Program-made: the position numbers and the translations under genes
Assembly (NCBI RefSeq): GCF_022699665.1
Contig: NZ_JALDNB010000011.1
Location: 124,001 to 188,000, forward strand
Length of the DNA stretch: 64,000 nucleotides
Direction: 5' to 3'
From: Chryseobacterium aahli
Lineage (GTDB): Bacteria > Bacteroidota > Bacteroidia > Flavobacteriales > Weeksellaceae
Shown: in pieces, positions 23,324-32,592 of the stretch
Layout of the letters: every line of letters begins with the position of its first letter
Numbering within the stretch: the first letter of the stretch is position 1
The notes under the pieces: model-generated
Databases searched by the model: none
Told to the model about the DNA's origin: nothing
The model's input: the letters and a program-made list of their open reading frames with translations, nothing else

Positions 23324-25708
23324 TTATTTATTAAAATCTATATCGTCTCCGGTATTGAGATTCTCATTGACATTATCCTCTTTTTTACCCGAATTGTTTT
23401 TCGGCGTAGGATCTGCCTGTTTTGGATTCTTAATTTGATCAATGGTTTGTAATCCGCCATCATCACCATAACCACCGCTCAGTCCCTGAAGATTGCTACA
23501 CCCATCTTTCCATTCGCTAGGTTTTACAAATTTATCTTCCTGAGAAATCTTAAGCGATTTGTCTGCCCAGACTTTCTTCATGAAAATCGCCCAAATTGGT
23601 AATGCCATTTTTGCCCCCTGACCTTCACCGGTTCCCCAGAAGTGGGTTGCTCTGTCTTCCCAGCCTACCCAGGCTCCGGTTGCTAATTTCGGAGTAATTC
23701 CCATAAACCAACCATCAGAGTTGTTTTGTGTAGTACCAGTTTTACCTGCTATTTCCACATCTTTAGAAATTCCTCGTCTGCTAAGCTCCCCAGAGGCAGT
23801 TCCATATTGAGCAACACCCTTCATCAATTCAATCATGGTGTATGCGTAGTTAGGATTCATTACTTCTTTCGGCTCAGAATTAATTTCTTTTATCACTCTA
23901 TTGTTGGCATCTTCAATTCTCCAGATCATCTCGGGCTTATTGTAGTTTCCGTAGTTGGCGAAAGTGCTGTAGGCTCCTAACATTTCGTAAATGGTAATAT
24001 CAGAAGAACCTAACGCAATTGTATTGTTTCTTGGGATTTCTTCTGTTACACCCAGGTCTCTTGCGGTTTGAATTACAGCATCTGCACCAGTCATTTCAAT
24101 CAAACGTGCTGCCACCGGGTTTTGAGAGTGTGCTAATGCATCTTTTAAAGTAATCATTCCACCACGACCTCCACCAACATTCCAGCCGTTGTGACTGTAT
24201 GGAGCATTTGATATGGTTGAACAAGGTGTTAAACCTAATTTCATAATTGCCGTAGCATAAACGAAAGGCTTAAATGTAGATCCTACCTGTCTTTTTCCTT
24301 GTTTAATGTGGTCATATTGGAAATGTTGCCAATCGATACCCCCCACCCAAGCTTTAATTTCTCCAGTTCCGGGAACCATAGACATTAAACCTGCTTGTGC
24401 AATTTGTTTATGATATCTAATAGAATCCCAAGGAGACATTTCTACCTCTTCCTCTCCAGCCCAAGTAAAACGTGAAGTTTTTATGGGTTTGTGGAATTCA
24501 AGCATGATAGAATCTTCCGGTACACCAGCTCTTGCGAGTTGTTTGTAACGTCCGGTTCTCTTTACAGCCTGCATCATTACTGCATTTGCCTGCTTGTCAT
24601 TTAAGTAATAGAAGGGTCTGTTTTTTCTTCCTCTCTGCTCTGCATCGAATCTTTTCTGAAGGTCAGTTAAGTGTTCTTTGATTGACTCTTCAGCGTATTT
24701 CTGCATTTTAGAATCAAGGGTCACATAAATTTTCAAACCGTCTTTGTAAAGATTCAGTTTTTTACCTTTTGCTTTCTCGTAATCTTCAAGATATTTATCA
24801 ATTTCTTTCTTTAAATAAAACTTAAAGTAAGCAGAATGATTATCATTGATGTTTTTAATCGGAGTATAATCTGTATTGATTGGAGTTGCGATTGCTTTGT
24901 CATATGTTGCTTGGTCAATATAACCTGTTTCAAGCATTTGAGAAAGTACAACGTCTCTTCTTCTTTTTGCTCTATCCGGATTTCTCAAAGGATTATTTGC
25001 AATCGGAGCCTCCAACATTGACACGAAAACCGCGGCTTCGGGTAATGTAAGCTGCTTCGCAGATTTGTTGAAGTAAATTTTTGAAGCCATTTCAATACCA
25101 TTGGCATTATAAGTGAAGTCAAATTTATTGAAGTAAAGAGTAATAATTTCTTCTTTGGTATACCTTTTCTCTAAGCTTACCGCAACAACCCATTCTTTAA
25201 GCTTTTGAATGGCTCTTTTTACGGGATTTTTAGAAGGTTCTTTTGTGAAAAGAAGTTTTGCTAACTGCTGAGTAATCGTAGAACCTCCACCTCTGTCACC
25301 TCCAAATCTTACAGCTCTTAAAATAGATTTTAAATCAATACCAGAATGCTCTTTAAATCGCTCATCTTCTTTAGCTTGAAGCGCATAAATAAGATGTGGC
25401 GGAAGTTCCTGATAAGTAACTGGTTGAGTTTTTTCTTTCTCAAATTTACCTAAAAGCACTCCGTCTGCAGAAAAAATCTGCGATGCAACATAGATGTCTG
25501 GATTTTCAAGTTCTTTTACATCAGGCATTTCACCAAGAAAACCTTGGGAGACCGCAAAAAAAAGCCCTGAAATTCCTAAAACTACTGCGATAAAGCTAAC
25601 CCAAATAAATTTGACCCACCTTTTCCAAGCAGTACTTTTAGCATTCTTTTTAGGAGGAAGCGGGAATGTTTTTCCTCTGTTTCCTGTATTTTGTCTGTTT
25701 TCTTCCAT
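23324..25708 (-). CDS. Penicillin-binding protein 1A (bifunctional peptidoglycan synthase)
   Basis: Class A PBP of 794 residues that polymerises and cross-links peptidoglycan. It has a cytoplasmic N-terminus, one transmembrane segment (about 33-55), a GT51 glycosyltransferase domain with catalytic E114 in QAKEDERFKEHSGID and GGSTITQQLAKLLF, and a transpeptidase domain with active-site serine in GSTFKPF, the SQN motif in LAHSQNPVAARL and the KTGTT motif in EIAGKTGTTQNNSDGWFMG. The tail is Asn/Asp/Lys-rich. The gene starts 5 bases after gldH in the ricT-gldH-PBP1A operon. Confidence 0.95.
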   Translation of the reverse strand: MEENRQNTGNRGKTFPLPPKKNAKSTAWKRWVKFIWVSFIAVVLGISGLFFAVSQGFLGEMPDVKELENPDIYVASQIFSADGVLLGKFEKEKTQPVTYQELPPHLIYALQAKEDERFKEHSGIDLKSILRAVRFGGDRGGGSTITQQLAKLLFTKEPSKNPVKRAIQKLKEWVVAVSLEKRYTKEEIITLYFNKFDFTYNANGIEMASKIYFNKSAKQLTLPEAAVFVSMLEAPIANNPLRNPDRAKRRRDVVLSQMLETGYIDQATYDKAIATPINTDYTPIKNINDNHSAYFKFYLKKEIDKYLEDYEKAKGKKLNLYKDGLKIYVTLDSKMQKYAEESIKEHLTDLQKRFDAEQRGRKNRPFYYLNDKQANAVMMQAVKRTGRYKQLARAGVPEDSIMLEFHKPIKTSRFTWAGEEEVEMSPWDSIRYHKQIAQAGLMSMVPGTGEIKAWVGGIDWQHFQYDHIKQGKRQVGSTFKPFVYATAIMKLGLTPCSTISNAPYSHNGWNVGGGRGGMITLKDALAHSQNPVAARLIEMTGADAVIQTARDLGVTEEIPRNNTIALGSSDITIYEMLGAYSTFANYGNYNKPEMIWRIEDANNRVIKEINSEPKEVMNPNYAYTMIELMKGVAQYGTASGELSRRGISKDVEIAGKTGTTQNNSDGWFMGITPKLATGAWVGWEDRATHFWGTGEGQGAKMALPIWAIFMKKVWADKSLKISQEDKFVKPSEWKDGCSNLQGLSGGYGDDGGLQTIDQIKNPKQADPTPKNNSGKKEDNVNENLNTGDDIDFNK

Positions 25709-25713
25709 GTAAA

Positions 25714-26175
25714 TTACGGTTTAGCCGTTTCTACTTTTATACCTAAGTCTTCAATTCCCGGAAGTGCATCGTTTCGCATTGCCTGGGCAACGCCAATTTC
25801 ATACGTTCCTTTTTCAGGGAATTTATAATTTGTTTTGTACTGAAATAAAGTTTCCTTTGTTTCTCCAAATCCCGTTCCCAGCCACTCGCCATTTGGTTTT
25901 GCCAAAATATAATTCAGCGTGTCAACCTGAGCGATTTTGCTTTTTGGGTTTTTAAAATTAACAATAAATCTAATATTGCTGTAAGGATAATCATTATTAT
26001 TCCTTACAACAAATATAATATTTTTAGGATTTTGCGGATCCGTAATTTCAAGTTTAAATTTCTGTTCGGCTTTTTTACTCCATTTGCTATCAATAGGATT
26101 CATGATGACATCTTCGCCTGAAGCGTTGCATCCTACTAAAAAAATAAGCATTATTACCCCTAAAACTCTATGCAT
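25714..26175 (-). CDS. gldH: Gliding motility lipoprotein GldH
   Basis: Lipoprotein of 153 residues with lipobox LVGCNASG. GldH is required for gliding in Flavobacterium johnsoniae and is conserved in many Flavobacteriia linked to type IX secretion, including non-gliding species. Recognised from the mature part: MNPIDSKWSKKAEQKFKLEI, RNNNDYPYSNIRFIVNFKNP and GEWLGTGFGETKETLFQY. The frame is open back to 26247 but would read into ricT; the ATG at 26175 gives a proper signal peptide MHRVLGVIMLIFLVGC and overlaps the ricT stop by 8 bases. Confidence 0.88.
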   Translation of the reverse strand: MHRVLGVIMLIFLVGCNASGEDVIMNPIDSKWSKKAEQKFKLEITDPQNPKNIIFVVRNNNDYPYSNIRFIVNFKNPKSKIAQVDTLNYILAKPNGEWLGTGFGETKETLFQYKTNYKFPEKGTYEIGVAQAMRNDALPGIEDLGIKVETAKP

Positions 26176-27619
26176 TGTTATCTTTTTTGGGCGGGAATTT
26201 CTTTTTAAATTTCTTTTTTGGAGGTTGCTGTGGTTTTTGCTCTGCATTTACATTAGCCTCTGCTTTTTCTACCTGAACCTTTGGCTGTTGTTGCTTTGGC
26301 GGTCTTTGATTTGGGTTCTGGTTCGGATTAGGTTTAGCGTTCGGGTTTGTATTTTTTGGTCTTTCAGAATTTACAGGTCTTTCAGCTGTAGGACGATCCG
26401 TTTTTTGAGGTCTGTCATTTCTGTCAGTCCTTTCCGGGCGATCTTTTCTCGGTCCGGGATTATTATTAGGTCTGCTCTGATTTGGGTTTTGATTCTGATT
26501 AGGATTTCTATTTTTATTGAAACCTCCTCTGTTTTTCTTCTCAAATCTGTCAACACTGTTCTCCTGAATAAGATCTACACTTGGTAAGGCAATATCCGGT
26601 ACCTTCAATTCTTCAAGCGGAAGTATTCTTTCGCCTTTTTTATTTTGTGCAATCAGTTTTTTAACTAAATCGATATCGAAATCGTACCAAGCCATTGAGC
26701 TATCAACGTAAGCAAACCACATTTTCTTTTTGAAAACGTCGATTTTTATACAAAAAGCTCTTCCTTTTTCCGTATCCAACATTGTAGATGAAGATGGGAA
26801 ATGACTTAATGCATCCAAGTAACTATCAAGCTCATAATTCAAACAACATTTCAGTTTTCCGCACTGTCCTGCTAATTTCTGAGGATTGATGCTTAATTGC
26901 TGATATCTTGCAACGTTGGTATTTACTGATCTGAAATCTGTTAACCATGTTGAACAGCACAGTTCTCTTCCACATGAACCAATTCCACCGATTTTTGCGG
27001 CTTCCTGTCTGAAACCAATTTGTTTCATATCGATTTTGGTTCTGAAAGTTCCTGCGAACTCCTTAATCAACATTCTAAAATCTACACGGTTATCTGCTGT
27101 GTAATAAAATGTGACTTTTGAGGCATCGCCCTGATATTCCACATCTGTGATCTTCATTTCAAGACCTAATCTGTGAGATATTTTTCTTGCGTCGACCTTT
27201 ACGGTTTCTTCTTTTTTTCTTGCTTCCTGCCAGACTTCGATGTCTTTTTGGTTAGCCAGTCTGTATATTTTAAGTGGGTCTTCAGTTGAAAATCTTTTCT
27301 TTTTCATCTGAATTTTTACCAATTCTCCTGAGAGACTTACCACTCCTACATCGTGTCCGGGGCTAGATTCTACTGTTACTACGCTACCTATATGTAAAGG
27401 AATATTGTTTACATTTTTATAAAACGATTTTCTGTCATTTTTAAACCTAACTTCCACAAAATCAAATCGGTTAGACACCGGGTTTTGTACGTTAGATAAC
27501 CAATCGAAAACACTTAATTTATAACTATTACCACAGGTATTTACACTTTCACAGCCATTCGCGGATTTCGTTCCGCAAGAATGTGCAGAATCGCCGGATG
27601 TTTTGCATCCACAACTCAT
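26168..27619 (-). CDS. ricT: RicT/YaaT-like protein (PSP1 domain) with long disordered tail
   Basis: Protein of 483 residues. Residues about 50-290 form the PSP1 C-terminal domain with the characteristic cysteines of CGRELCCSTWLTDF and CGKLKCCLNYELDSY. In Bacillus the RicT homologue belongs to an Fe-S-containing complex affecting RNA processing and development. The N-terminus has further cysteines (MSCGCKTSGDSAHSCG). The last 120 residues are low complexity (Asn/Pro/Gln, repeated RP and ERP units, basic end KKFKKKFPPKK) and look disordered. First gene of the operon with gldH and PBP1A; full promoter at 27643-27671. Confidence 0.88.
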   Translation of the reverse strand: MSCGCKTSGDSAHSCGTKSANGCESVNTCGNSYKLSVFDWLSNVQNPVSNRFDFVEVRFKNDRKSFYKNVNNIPLHIGSVVTVESSPGHDVGVVSLSGELVKIQMKKKRFSTEDPLKIYRLANQKDIEVWQEARKKEETVKVDARKISHRLGLEMKITDVEYQGDASKVTFYYTADNRVDFRMLIKEFAGTFRTKIDMKQIGFRQEAAKIGGIGSCGRELCCSTWLTDFRSVNTNVARYQQLSINPQKLAGQCGKLKCCLNYELDSYLDALSHFPSSSTMLDTEKGRAFCIKIDVFKKKMWFAYVDSSMAWYDFDIDLVKKLIAQNKKGERILPLEELKVPDIALPSVDLIQENSVDRFEKKNRGGFNKNRNPNQNQNPNQSRPNNNPGPRKDRPERTDRNDRPQKTDRPTAERPVNSERPKNTNPNAKPNPNQNPNQRPPKQQQPKVQVEKAEANVNAEQKPQQPPKKKFKKKFPPKKDNNA

Positions 27620-27642
27620 ATATTATAATTTATTTAATCTTG

Positions 27643-27671
27643 CAAATTTATTGATTTTTATCTTTACACAA
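27643..27671 (-). promoter_or_regulatory. Promoter of the ricT-gldH-PBP1A operon
   Basis: On the minus strand TTG at 27671-27669, an 18-base spacer and TAAATTTG at 27650-27643. The ATG is 23 bases downstream. Confidence 0.6.
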
Positions 27672-27871
27672 TTCCAAAAATAGTAAATCTTTATTTTGTA
27701 AAATGTTTAAACTTAAACATTGTGAATAATATATGACTGTTTGTTTTGTAATATATTTAAAGATAGTTACTTAGCGGGTGATTTATGCAAAGTATTATTT
27801 CAAACATAGTTTTCTTTTGTGACTTTGTTTAAAAAATTAAGATTATTTAACAAGCATAGTCAAAATAATTT

Positions 27872-27879
27872 TATATTTG
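27872..27879 (+). promoter_or_regulatory. -7 promoter element of the FadL-like gene
   Basis: TATATTTG matches TAnnTTTG, 13 bases before the ATG at 27893. Confidence 0.5.
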
Positions 27880-27892
27880 GAATATATAATAA

Positions 27893-29137
27893 ATGTCTAT
27901 GAAAAAAATATTAGTATCAACTGCTTTGTTGGCTGGGGTTCTATCTTATGCGGGGGGCTTCAGAGTTTCTTTGCAAGGGGTAAAGCAATTGGCAATGGCG
28001 CACACCAGTGCTCATGCTGAAGATGCGAGTGTTGCATTCTTTAACCCTGCAGGTATGTCATTCATTCCTTCGAAACTGAGTATCGTTGCCGGAGGTTTTG
28101 GAGCGAGTAATAAAGTTACTTTTCAAAATTTAAATACTTTACAGAGTACAGAAACAGATAACCCAATGGGTACACCAATTTATGCTGCGATTGCGTACAA
28201 GCCAATCGACAAATTATCTATTGGTTTCAGTTTTTCTACGCCTTTTGGTAGTACAATTCAATATCCTTACGATTGGGAGGGTAGAGAAATGGTGCAAAAA
28301 CTTGAGTTGAAAAGTTTCTATTTTCAGCCAATGGTTTCTGTAAAGATGGCAGATTGGTTGTCTTTTGGTGCAAGTTATATCTATGCTAGAGGACAAGTAA
28401 ATTGGGATAAAGCTGTTACACAGTTTGGTGGTACAGTAAATATTAATGATGAGAAAGCAAGCGGACATGGTTATGGTTTTGGTTTTTATTTCAGACCCGA
28501 CCCAAAATTTGACATGAGTATTGCTTATCGCTCACCAGTTGATATGAAAGCTAAAAAAGGAACTGCAACATTTACCGTTCCTGCACAAAATACTGTGAAT
28601 ACTTTATTAGGATTAAACGGTGCCGGACAAGACGGTTTTACTGCTACATTACCTTTGGTGGATGAATACACAATCGGTATGACCTATAAAGTAACTCCTA
28701 AATGGTTGGTTTCGGCAGATTTTAATTACCACGGATGGTCTAGATACAGCAAGCTGACATTAGATTTTGCAAATGCTCCAATCGGAAATCAGGCAGACCC
28801 AACAGTACTTGTTGCTCCTAAAAACTTTAAGAATTCTAAAACCGTTAGACTTGGTACTCAGTACATGTTCAGCAATATGGTCTTCGGGCGTTTGGGTGCT
28901 TACTATGATGAATCTCCTTATGAGGACGAAAACTTTATCCCTGAGACACCTTCCTTTGATTCTTTTGTACTTACGGGTGGTTTAGGATTTAAATTTAAAC
29001 AATTCGGAGTTGATGTTGCCGGTGGATATGTAATGCCACAAAGCAGAGACGTGAAAAATAATTACCTTGGTTTCTACGGTCAGGCGAAGGCAAAAGCATT
29101 CTATTTTGGTCTAGGTTTATCTTACAACCCTTTTTAA
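27893..29137 (+). CDS. FadL/TodX-family outer membrane transport protein
   Basis: Beta-barrel outer membrane protein of 414 residues with a signal peptide (MKKILVSTALLAGVLSYAGG). The family signature follows: GFRVSLQGVKQLAMAHTSAH then ASVAFFNPAGMSFIP, then a barrel with alternating hydrophobic strands and a terminal aromatic (YFGLGLSYNPF). The family moves long-chain fatty acids and other hydrophobic molecules. The neighbour 10 bases downstream is a GDSL-type lipoprotein, so the pair may handle lipid-like substrates together (inference). A second in-frame ATG at 27899 is equally possible as start. Confidence 0.92.
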   Translation: MSMKKILVSTALLAGVLSYAGGFRVSLQGVKQLAMAHTSAHAEDASVAFFNPAGMSFIPSKLSIVAGGFGASNKVTFQNLNTLQSTETDNPMGTPIYAAIAYKPIDKLSIGFSFSTPFGSTIQYPYDWEGREMVQKLELKSFYFQPMVSVKMADWLSFGASYIYARGQVNWDKAVTQFGGTVNINDEKASGHGYGFGFYFRPDPKFDMSIAYRSPVDMKAKKGTATFTVPAQNTVNTLLGLNGAGQDGFTATLPLVDEYTIGMTYKVTPKWLVSADFNYHGWSRYSKLTLDFANAPIGNQADPTVLVAPKNFKNSKTVRLGTQYMFSNMVFGRLGAYYDESPYEDENFIPETPSFDSFVLTGGLGFKFKQFGVDVAGGYVMPQSRDVKNNYLGFYGQAKAKAFYFGLGLSYNPF

Positions 29138-29147
29138 TTGAATTAAT

Positions 29148-30713
29148 ATGAAAAAAATAATAATATCTACACTTGCTGTTTCTGCGTTTTTCTTTACAAC
29201 AAGTTGCGAAACGGATTTTGATACTGATGTACAAGACATTGTAGTTACTAGAGGTGAAGCAGATTTCTCAAATTATGTTTCGTTAGGAAACTCATTAACT
29301 TCAGGATATAGAGACGGAACGCTTTATAGCGATGGACAAAATGAATCTTATCCGAGCATGATTGCTATGCAGATGAAACTTGCAGGCGGTGGTGGGTTTA
29401 AACAACCGATGATGCCAAATAATGTTGGAGGTTTTACAAATTTACCTGGTTTTCCCGGAAAGCTTGTTTTGAAAATGACTAACGGAGCGTTGGCTCCAAG
29501 TGCTTCTCCTGCTGCTGCAGCTTTGGATAATGTGTCGGCTGGAAGACCTTATAATAATTTGGGTGTTCCAGGTGCAAAATCTTTTCATTTAGTTGCTCCA
29601 AATTATGGTAGTCTCGCTGGTTTGGCAACAGGAACGGCAAATCCTTATTTTGTAAGATTTGCTTCTTCCGCAACTACAAGTGTTTTGGCAGATGCGATGG
29701 TACAAAAGCCAACATTCTTCTCTCTTTGGATAGGAAATAACGACGTACTATCTTATGCAACAAACGGAGGAACAAATTCACAAACCACCGGAGGTGTAAC
29801 TACTTATACGGCTGCAACAGTTCAAACTGGAAATACTAATCCGGCGACTTATAAATCAAATGATATTTCAGATGCTAATGTTGTGGCAGGTTCTATAAAG
29901 GCTGTTCTGGATGGTTTAAAAAGTGTAGGATCTACAAAAGGAATTATTGGGAATATTCCGGATGTTACCAATATTCCGTTTTTTACGAGAGTGCCTTATA
30001 ATGCAATTCCTTTAGATGCTGCAAAAGCTCAGGCTTTAAATACACAGCTTTATGGACCGTTGAAGGCTGCTCTTACAGCATTTGGACAAGGAGACAGAAT
30101 TAATCCTGTTGTAGCAGGAAATAATCCTGTTCTTATTATTGATAATAAATTGGCAAACCTTTCAGCTCAGCTTACGGGTGCATTAACTGCAGGAGGTGTT
30201 CCTGCTGCTCAGGCTGCATTTATAGGAAATGCTTTCGGAAGAGCACGTCAGGCAAAACCGGGAGAATTAATGCTTCTTACATCTAGTGCTTTATTAGGTT
30301 TAGATGCGACGACTAATCAACCGGCAACACCTAGTTCAGTGTTTATTTATGGTGCGAGTTTCCCAATCGGAGATCAGTATTCTTTAACAACAGATGAAGT
30401 AAATAATATTGGTACAGCCGTTAAAGCTTACAATACTTCAATTAAGGCAATGGCAGATTCTTATGGTCTTGCTTTTGTTGATATGAATGCAAAAATGTCA
30501 GAATTGAATTCCAAATCAGGAATTTCTTGGAATGGCGTGAAATATACTGCGACATTTGTTACCGGAGGAGCATTCTCTCTTGATGGTGTACACCTTACGG
30601 GTAGAGGCTATGCTATCGTTGCTAATGAATTTATAAAATCTATCAACAATAAGTATAAATCTACTTTACCACAAGTAGATCCTAATAAATATTCGGGAGT
30701 TACATTCCCGTAA
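29148..30713 (+). CDS. SGNH/GDSL-type hydrolase lipoprotein
   Basis: Lipoprotein of 521 residues (lipobox FTTSC, C20). It carries the SGNH hydrolase blocks in order: block I as GNSLTSG with S49 as the likely nucleophile, a block III with GNNDV in LWIGNNDVLSYA, and block V DGVHLTGRG with the catalytic Asp/His pair near residue 486. Such enzymes hydrolyse lipid or carbohydrate esters at the cell surface; the substrate is unknown. It is probably co-transcribed with the FadL-like porin and is followed by a terminator that overlaps the prs promoter. Confidence 0.9.
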   Translation: MKKIIISTLAVSAFFFTTSCETDFDTDVQDIVVTRGEADFSNYVSLGNSLTSGYRDGTLYSDGQNESYPSMIAMQMKLAGGGGFKQPMMPNNVGGFTNLPGFPGKLVLKMTNGALAPSASPAAAALDNVSAGRPYNNLGVPGAKSFHLVAPNYGSLAGLATGTANPYFVRFASSATTSVLADAMVQKPTFFSLWIGNNDVLSYATNGGTNSQTTGGVTTYTAATVQTGNTNPATYKSNDISDANVVAGSIKAVLDGLKSVGSTKGIIGNIPDVTNIPFFTRVPYNAIPLDAAKAQALNTQLYGPLKAALTAFGQGDRINPVVAGNNPVLIIDNKLANLSAQLTGALTAGGVPAAQAAFIGNAFGRARQAKPGELMLLTSSALLGLDATTNQPATPSSVFIYGASFPIGDQYSLTTDEVNNIGTAVKAYNTSIKAMADSYGLAFVDMNAKMSELNSKSGISWNGVKYTATFVTGGAFSLDGVHLTGRGYAIVANEFIKSINNKYKSTLPQVDPNKYSGVTFP

Positions 30714-30736
30714 AATTTAATAAAAAATAAAAAACG

Positions 30737-30769
30737 AAACCACAGGATTGATTCTTGTGGTTTTTTTTT
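30737..30769 (+). terminator. Terminator of the FadL/GDSL unit
   Basis: Stem AACCACA / TGTGGTT around a short loop, then nine T. The T-run runs straight into the prs -7 element. Confidence 0.8.
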
Positions 30770-30776
30770 AAATTTG
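30748..30776 (+). promoter_or_regulatory. Promoter of prs, overlapping the upstream terminator
   Basis: TTG at 30748-30750, an 18-base spacer and TAAATTTG at 30769-30776, 22 bases before the prs ATG. The spacer is the right arm and T-run of the preceding terminator. Confidence 0.55.
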
Positions 30777-30798
30777 CAAAATCTTTTAAAAAGTAAAA

Positions 30799-31737
30799 AT
30801 GGCCGAGCAACAAAGTTATCTATTTTCGACAAGAACTAGTAAGGAGCTAGCAGAAAAAATTGCCCATCACTATGGGAAAGAATTAGGGAAAATCATCATC
30901 CAGGAGTTCAGCGATGGTGAATTTGAGCCAGTGCTAGACGAATCTGTAAGAGGAGGAAGGGTTTTCCTAATTGCTTCTACATTTCCGCCGGCAGACAATC
31001 TTTTAGAGCTTCTTCTAATGATTGACGCTTCCAAAAGAGCTTCTGCTAAAAGTATTACCGTTGTGCTTCCGTATTTCGGTTTGGCAAGACAAGACAGAAA
31101 AGACAAGCCAAGAGCACCTATCGGGGCAAAATTGGTAGCAAATCTTTTAACTGCTGCCGGAGCAACAAGAATCATGACGATGGATCTGCACGCAGACCAA
31201 ATTCAAGGGTTCTTTGAAATTCCTGTTGATCATTTGTATGCTTCTACAATATTTGTAGATTACATCAGAGATATGAATCTTGATAATTTGACCATTGCAT
31301 CTCCGGATATGGGTGGAGCAAAGAGAGCGAAAAACTATGCAGGTCACTTAGGTGCAGACGTTGTAATTGCTTACAAAGAGAGAAAAAAGGCAAATGTAAT
31401 TGAAGAAATGTTCCTTATCGGGGATGTAGAAGGTAAAAACGTTATCCTTATTGATGATATGATCGATACCGCAGGAACACTTTGTAAAGCTGCGGGTATT
31501 TTAATGGAAAAAGGAGCGAAATCTGTAAGAGCAATGGCAACTCACGGTGTGCTTTCAGGAAAGGCTTATGAGAATATTGAGAACTCGCAATTGCTGGAAG
31601 TGATTGTAACTGACTCAATTCCTGTAAAAACTAATTTGTCATCTAAAATAAAAGTGCTATCTTGCGCCCCATTATTTGCTGATGTTATGAAGATGGTGCA
31701 CGAGCATCAATCAATTAGCAGTAAGTTTGTTATTTAA
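30799..31737 (+). CDS. prs: Ribose-phosphate pyrophosphokinase
   Basis: Makes PRPP from ribose 5-phosphate and ATP for nucleotide, histidine and tryptophan synthesis. The 312 residues are of normal length. Visible motifs are FSDGEFEPVLDESVRGG, the ATP-binding GLARQDRKDKPRAPIGAKLV, the histidine-containing MTMDLHADQIQGFF, and the PRPP loop VILIDDMIDTAGTL near residue 215-228. It lies 54 bases upstream of the L25 gene, with no terminator between, so both may be expressed together. Confidence 0.98.
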   Translation: MAEQQSYLFSTRTSKELAEKIAHHYGKELGKIIIQEFSDGEFEPVLDESVRGGRVFLIASTFPPADNLLELLLMIDASKRASAKSITVVLPYFGLARQDRKDKPRAPIGAKLVANLLTAAGATRIMTMDLHADQIQGFFEIPVDHLYASTIFVDYIRDMNLDNLTIASPDMGGAKRAKNYAGHLGADVVIAYKERKKANVIEEMFLIGDVEGKNVILIDDMIDTAGTLCKAAGILMEKGAKSVRAMATHGVLSGKAYENIENSQLLEVIVTDSIPVKTNLSSKIKVLSCAPLFADVMKMVHEHQSISSKFVI

Positions 31738-31791
31738 TTGATAATTAACAGATTGTAAATTAAAATCAAAACAATTTTTAAATTTTTATAA

Positions 31792-32433
31792 ATGAAATCT
31801 ATTACAATTCAAGGTACAAAAAGAGAAAGCGTGGGCAAAAAGTCGACAAAAGCTTTACGTGATGCTGAATTAGTTCCTTGTGTTGTTTACGGAGGTGGCG
31901 AGCCATTGAACTTCTCTGCATTAGAGAAAGCGTTCAAAGGTTTAGTGTATACTCCTGAAGCACACACGGTATCTATTGAAGTTGACGGACAGGTAATTCC
32001 TGCTGTTCTTCAGGATATTCAGTTCCACCCAATTACAGACAAGATTATTCACGCAGACTTCTACAGATTATCTGACGATAAGCCAGTAGTAATGGAAGTT
32101 CCTGTAAGATTAACAGGTCGTTCTAAGGGTGTTGTAGCTGGTGGTGTTTTACGTCAGTCTTTCAGAAAGTTGAAAGTAAAAGCTATTCCTGCAAACTTAC
32201 CAGACGAGGTAGTTGTAGACATTACTGCATTGAAGATTGGTAACAAACTTTATGTAGGAGGTCTTAAAGCTGAAGGATTCTCTTTCGTACACCCAGACAA
32301 TGCAGTTGTTGTAGCTGTTAAAATGTCTAGAAATGCAGCGAAAGGTGGTGCAATGGCAGACGATGACGATGAAGAAGTTGCAACTGAAGTTGAAGGAGAA
32401 GCTCCGGCAACTGAAGAAGCAGCAGCTGAATAA
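31792..32433 (+). CDS. rplY: Ribosomal protein L25/general stress protein Ctc
   Basis: Binds 5S rRNA in the large ribosomal subunit. The 213 residues comprise the L25 domain (about 1-95, beginning MKSITIQGTKRESVGKKSTK) and the Ctc-type beta domain (about 96-185, VRLTGRSKGVVAGGVLRQSF and NKLYVGGLKAEGFSFV), followed by an acidic Ala/Glu tail (DDDDEEVATEVEGEAPATEE). The prs-rplY pairing is common in bacteria. A terminator follows 25 bases after the stop codon. Confidence 0.96.
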   Translation: MKSITIQGTKRESVGKKSTKALRDAELVPCVVYGGGEPLNFSALEKAFKGLVYTPEAHTVSIEVDGQVIPAVLQDIQFHPITDKIIHADFYRLSDDKPVVMEVPVRLTGRSKGVVAGGVLRQSFRKLKVKAIPANLPDEVVVDITALKIGNKLYVGGLKAEGFSFVHPDNAVVVAVKMSRNAAKGGAMADDDDEEVATEVEGEAPATEEAAAE

Positions 32434-32456
32434 GAAATTTCTTAATCACAATACAA

Positions 32457-32487
32457 GACCTGTCAATTTATTGGCAGGTTTTTTTGT
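32457..32487 (+). terminator. Terminator after the L25 gene
   Basis: Stem ACCTGTCAA / TTGGCAGGT (one G-U pair) and a run of T. Confidence 0.8.
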
Positions 32488-32541
32488 TTTAAATGAAATC
32501 TATCACTCTATTGATCTGACAGACTTTTGAATAAAATGTCG

Positions 32542-32549
32542 TAAATTTG
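32542..32549 (+). promoter_or_regulatory. -7 promoter element of sufS
   Basis: TAAATTTG, 43 bases before the sufS ATG. It shows that sufS has its own promoter, separate from the suf cluster at the left end of the window. Confidence 0.5.
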
Positions 32550-32592
32550 AGGTGTTCTAAATAAGAACGTTTAATCATAAAAATTGTAATAA

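Noticed and set aside
26084..26587. Open frame of 167 codons on the plus strand across gldH and ricT
   Set aside because: The translation is a run of Ile, Arg, Phe and Ser caused by the low-complexity Asn/Arg tail of RicT on the opposite strand.
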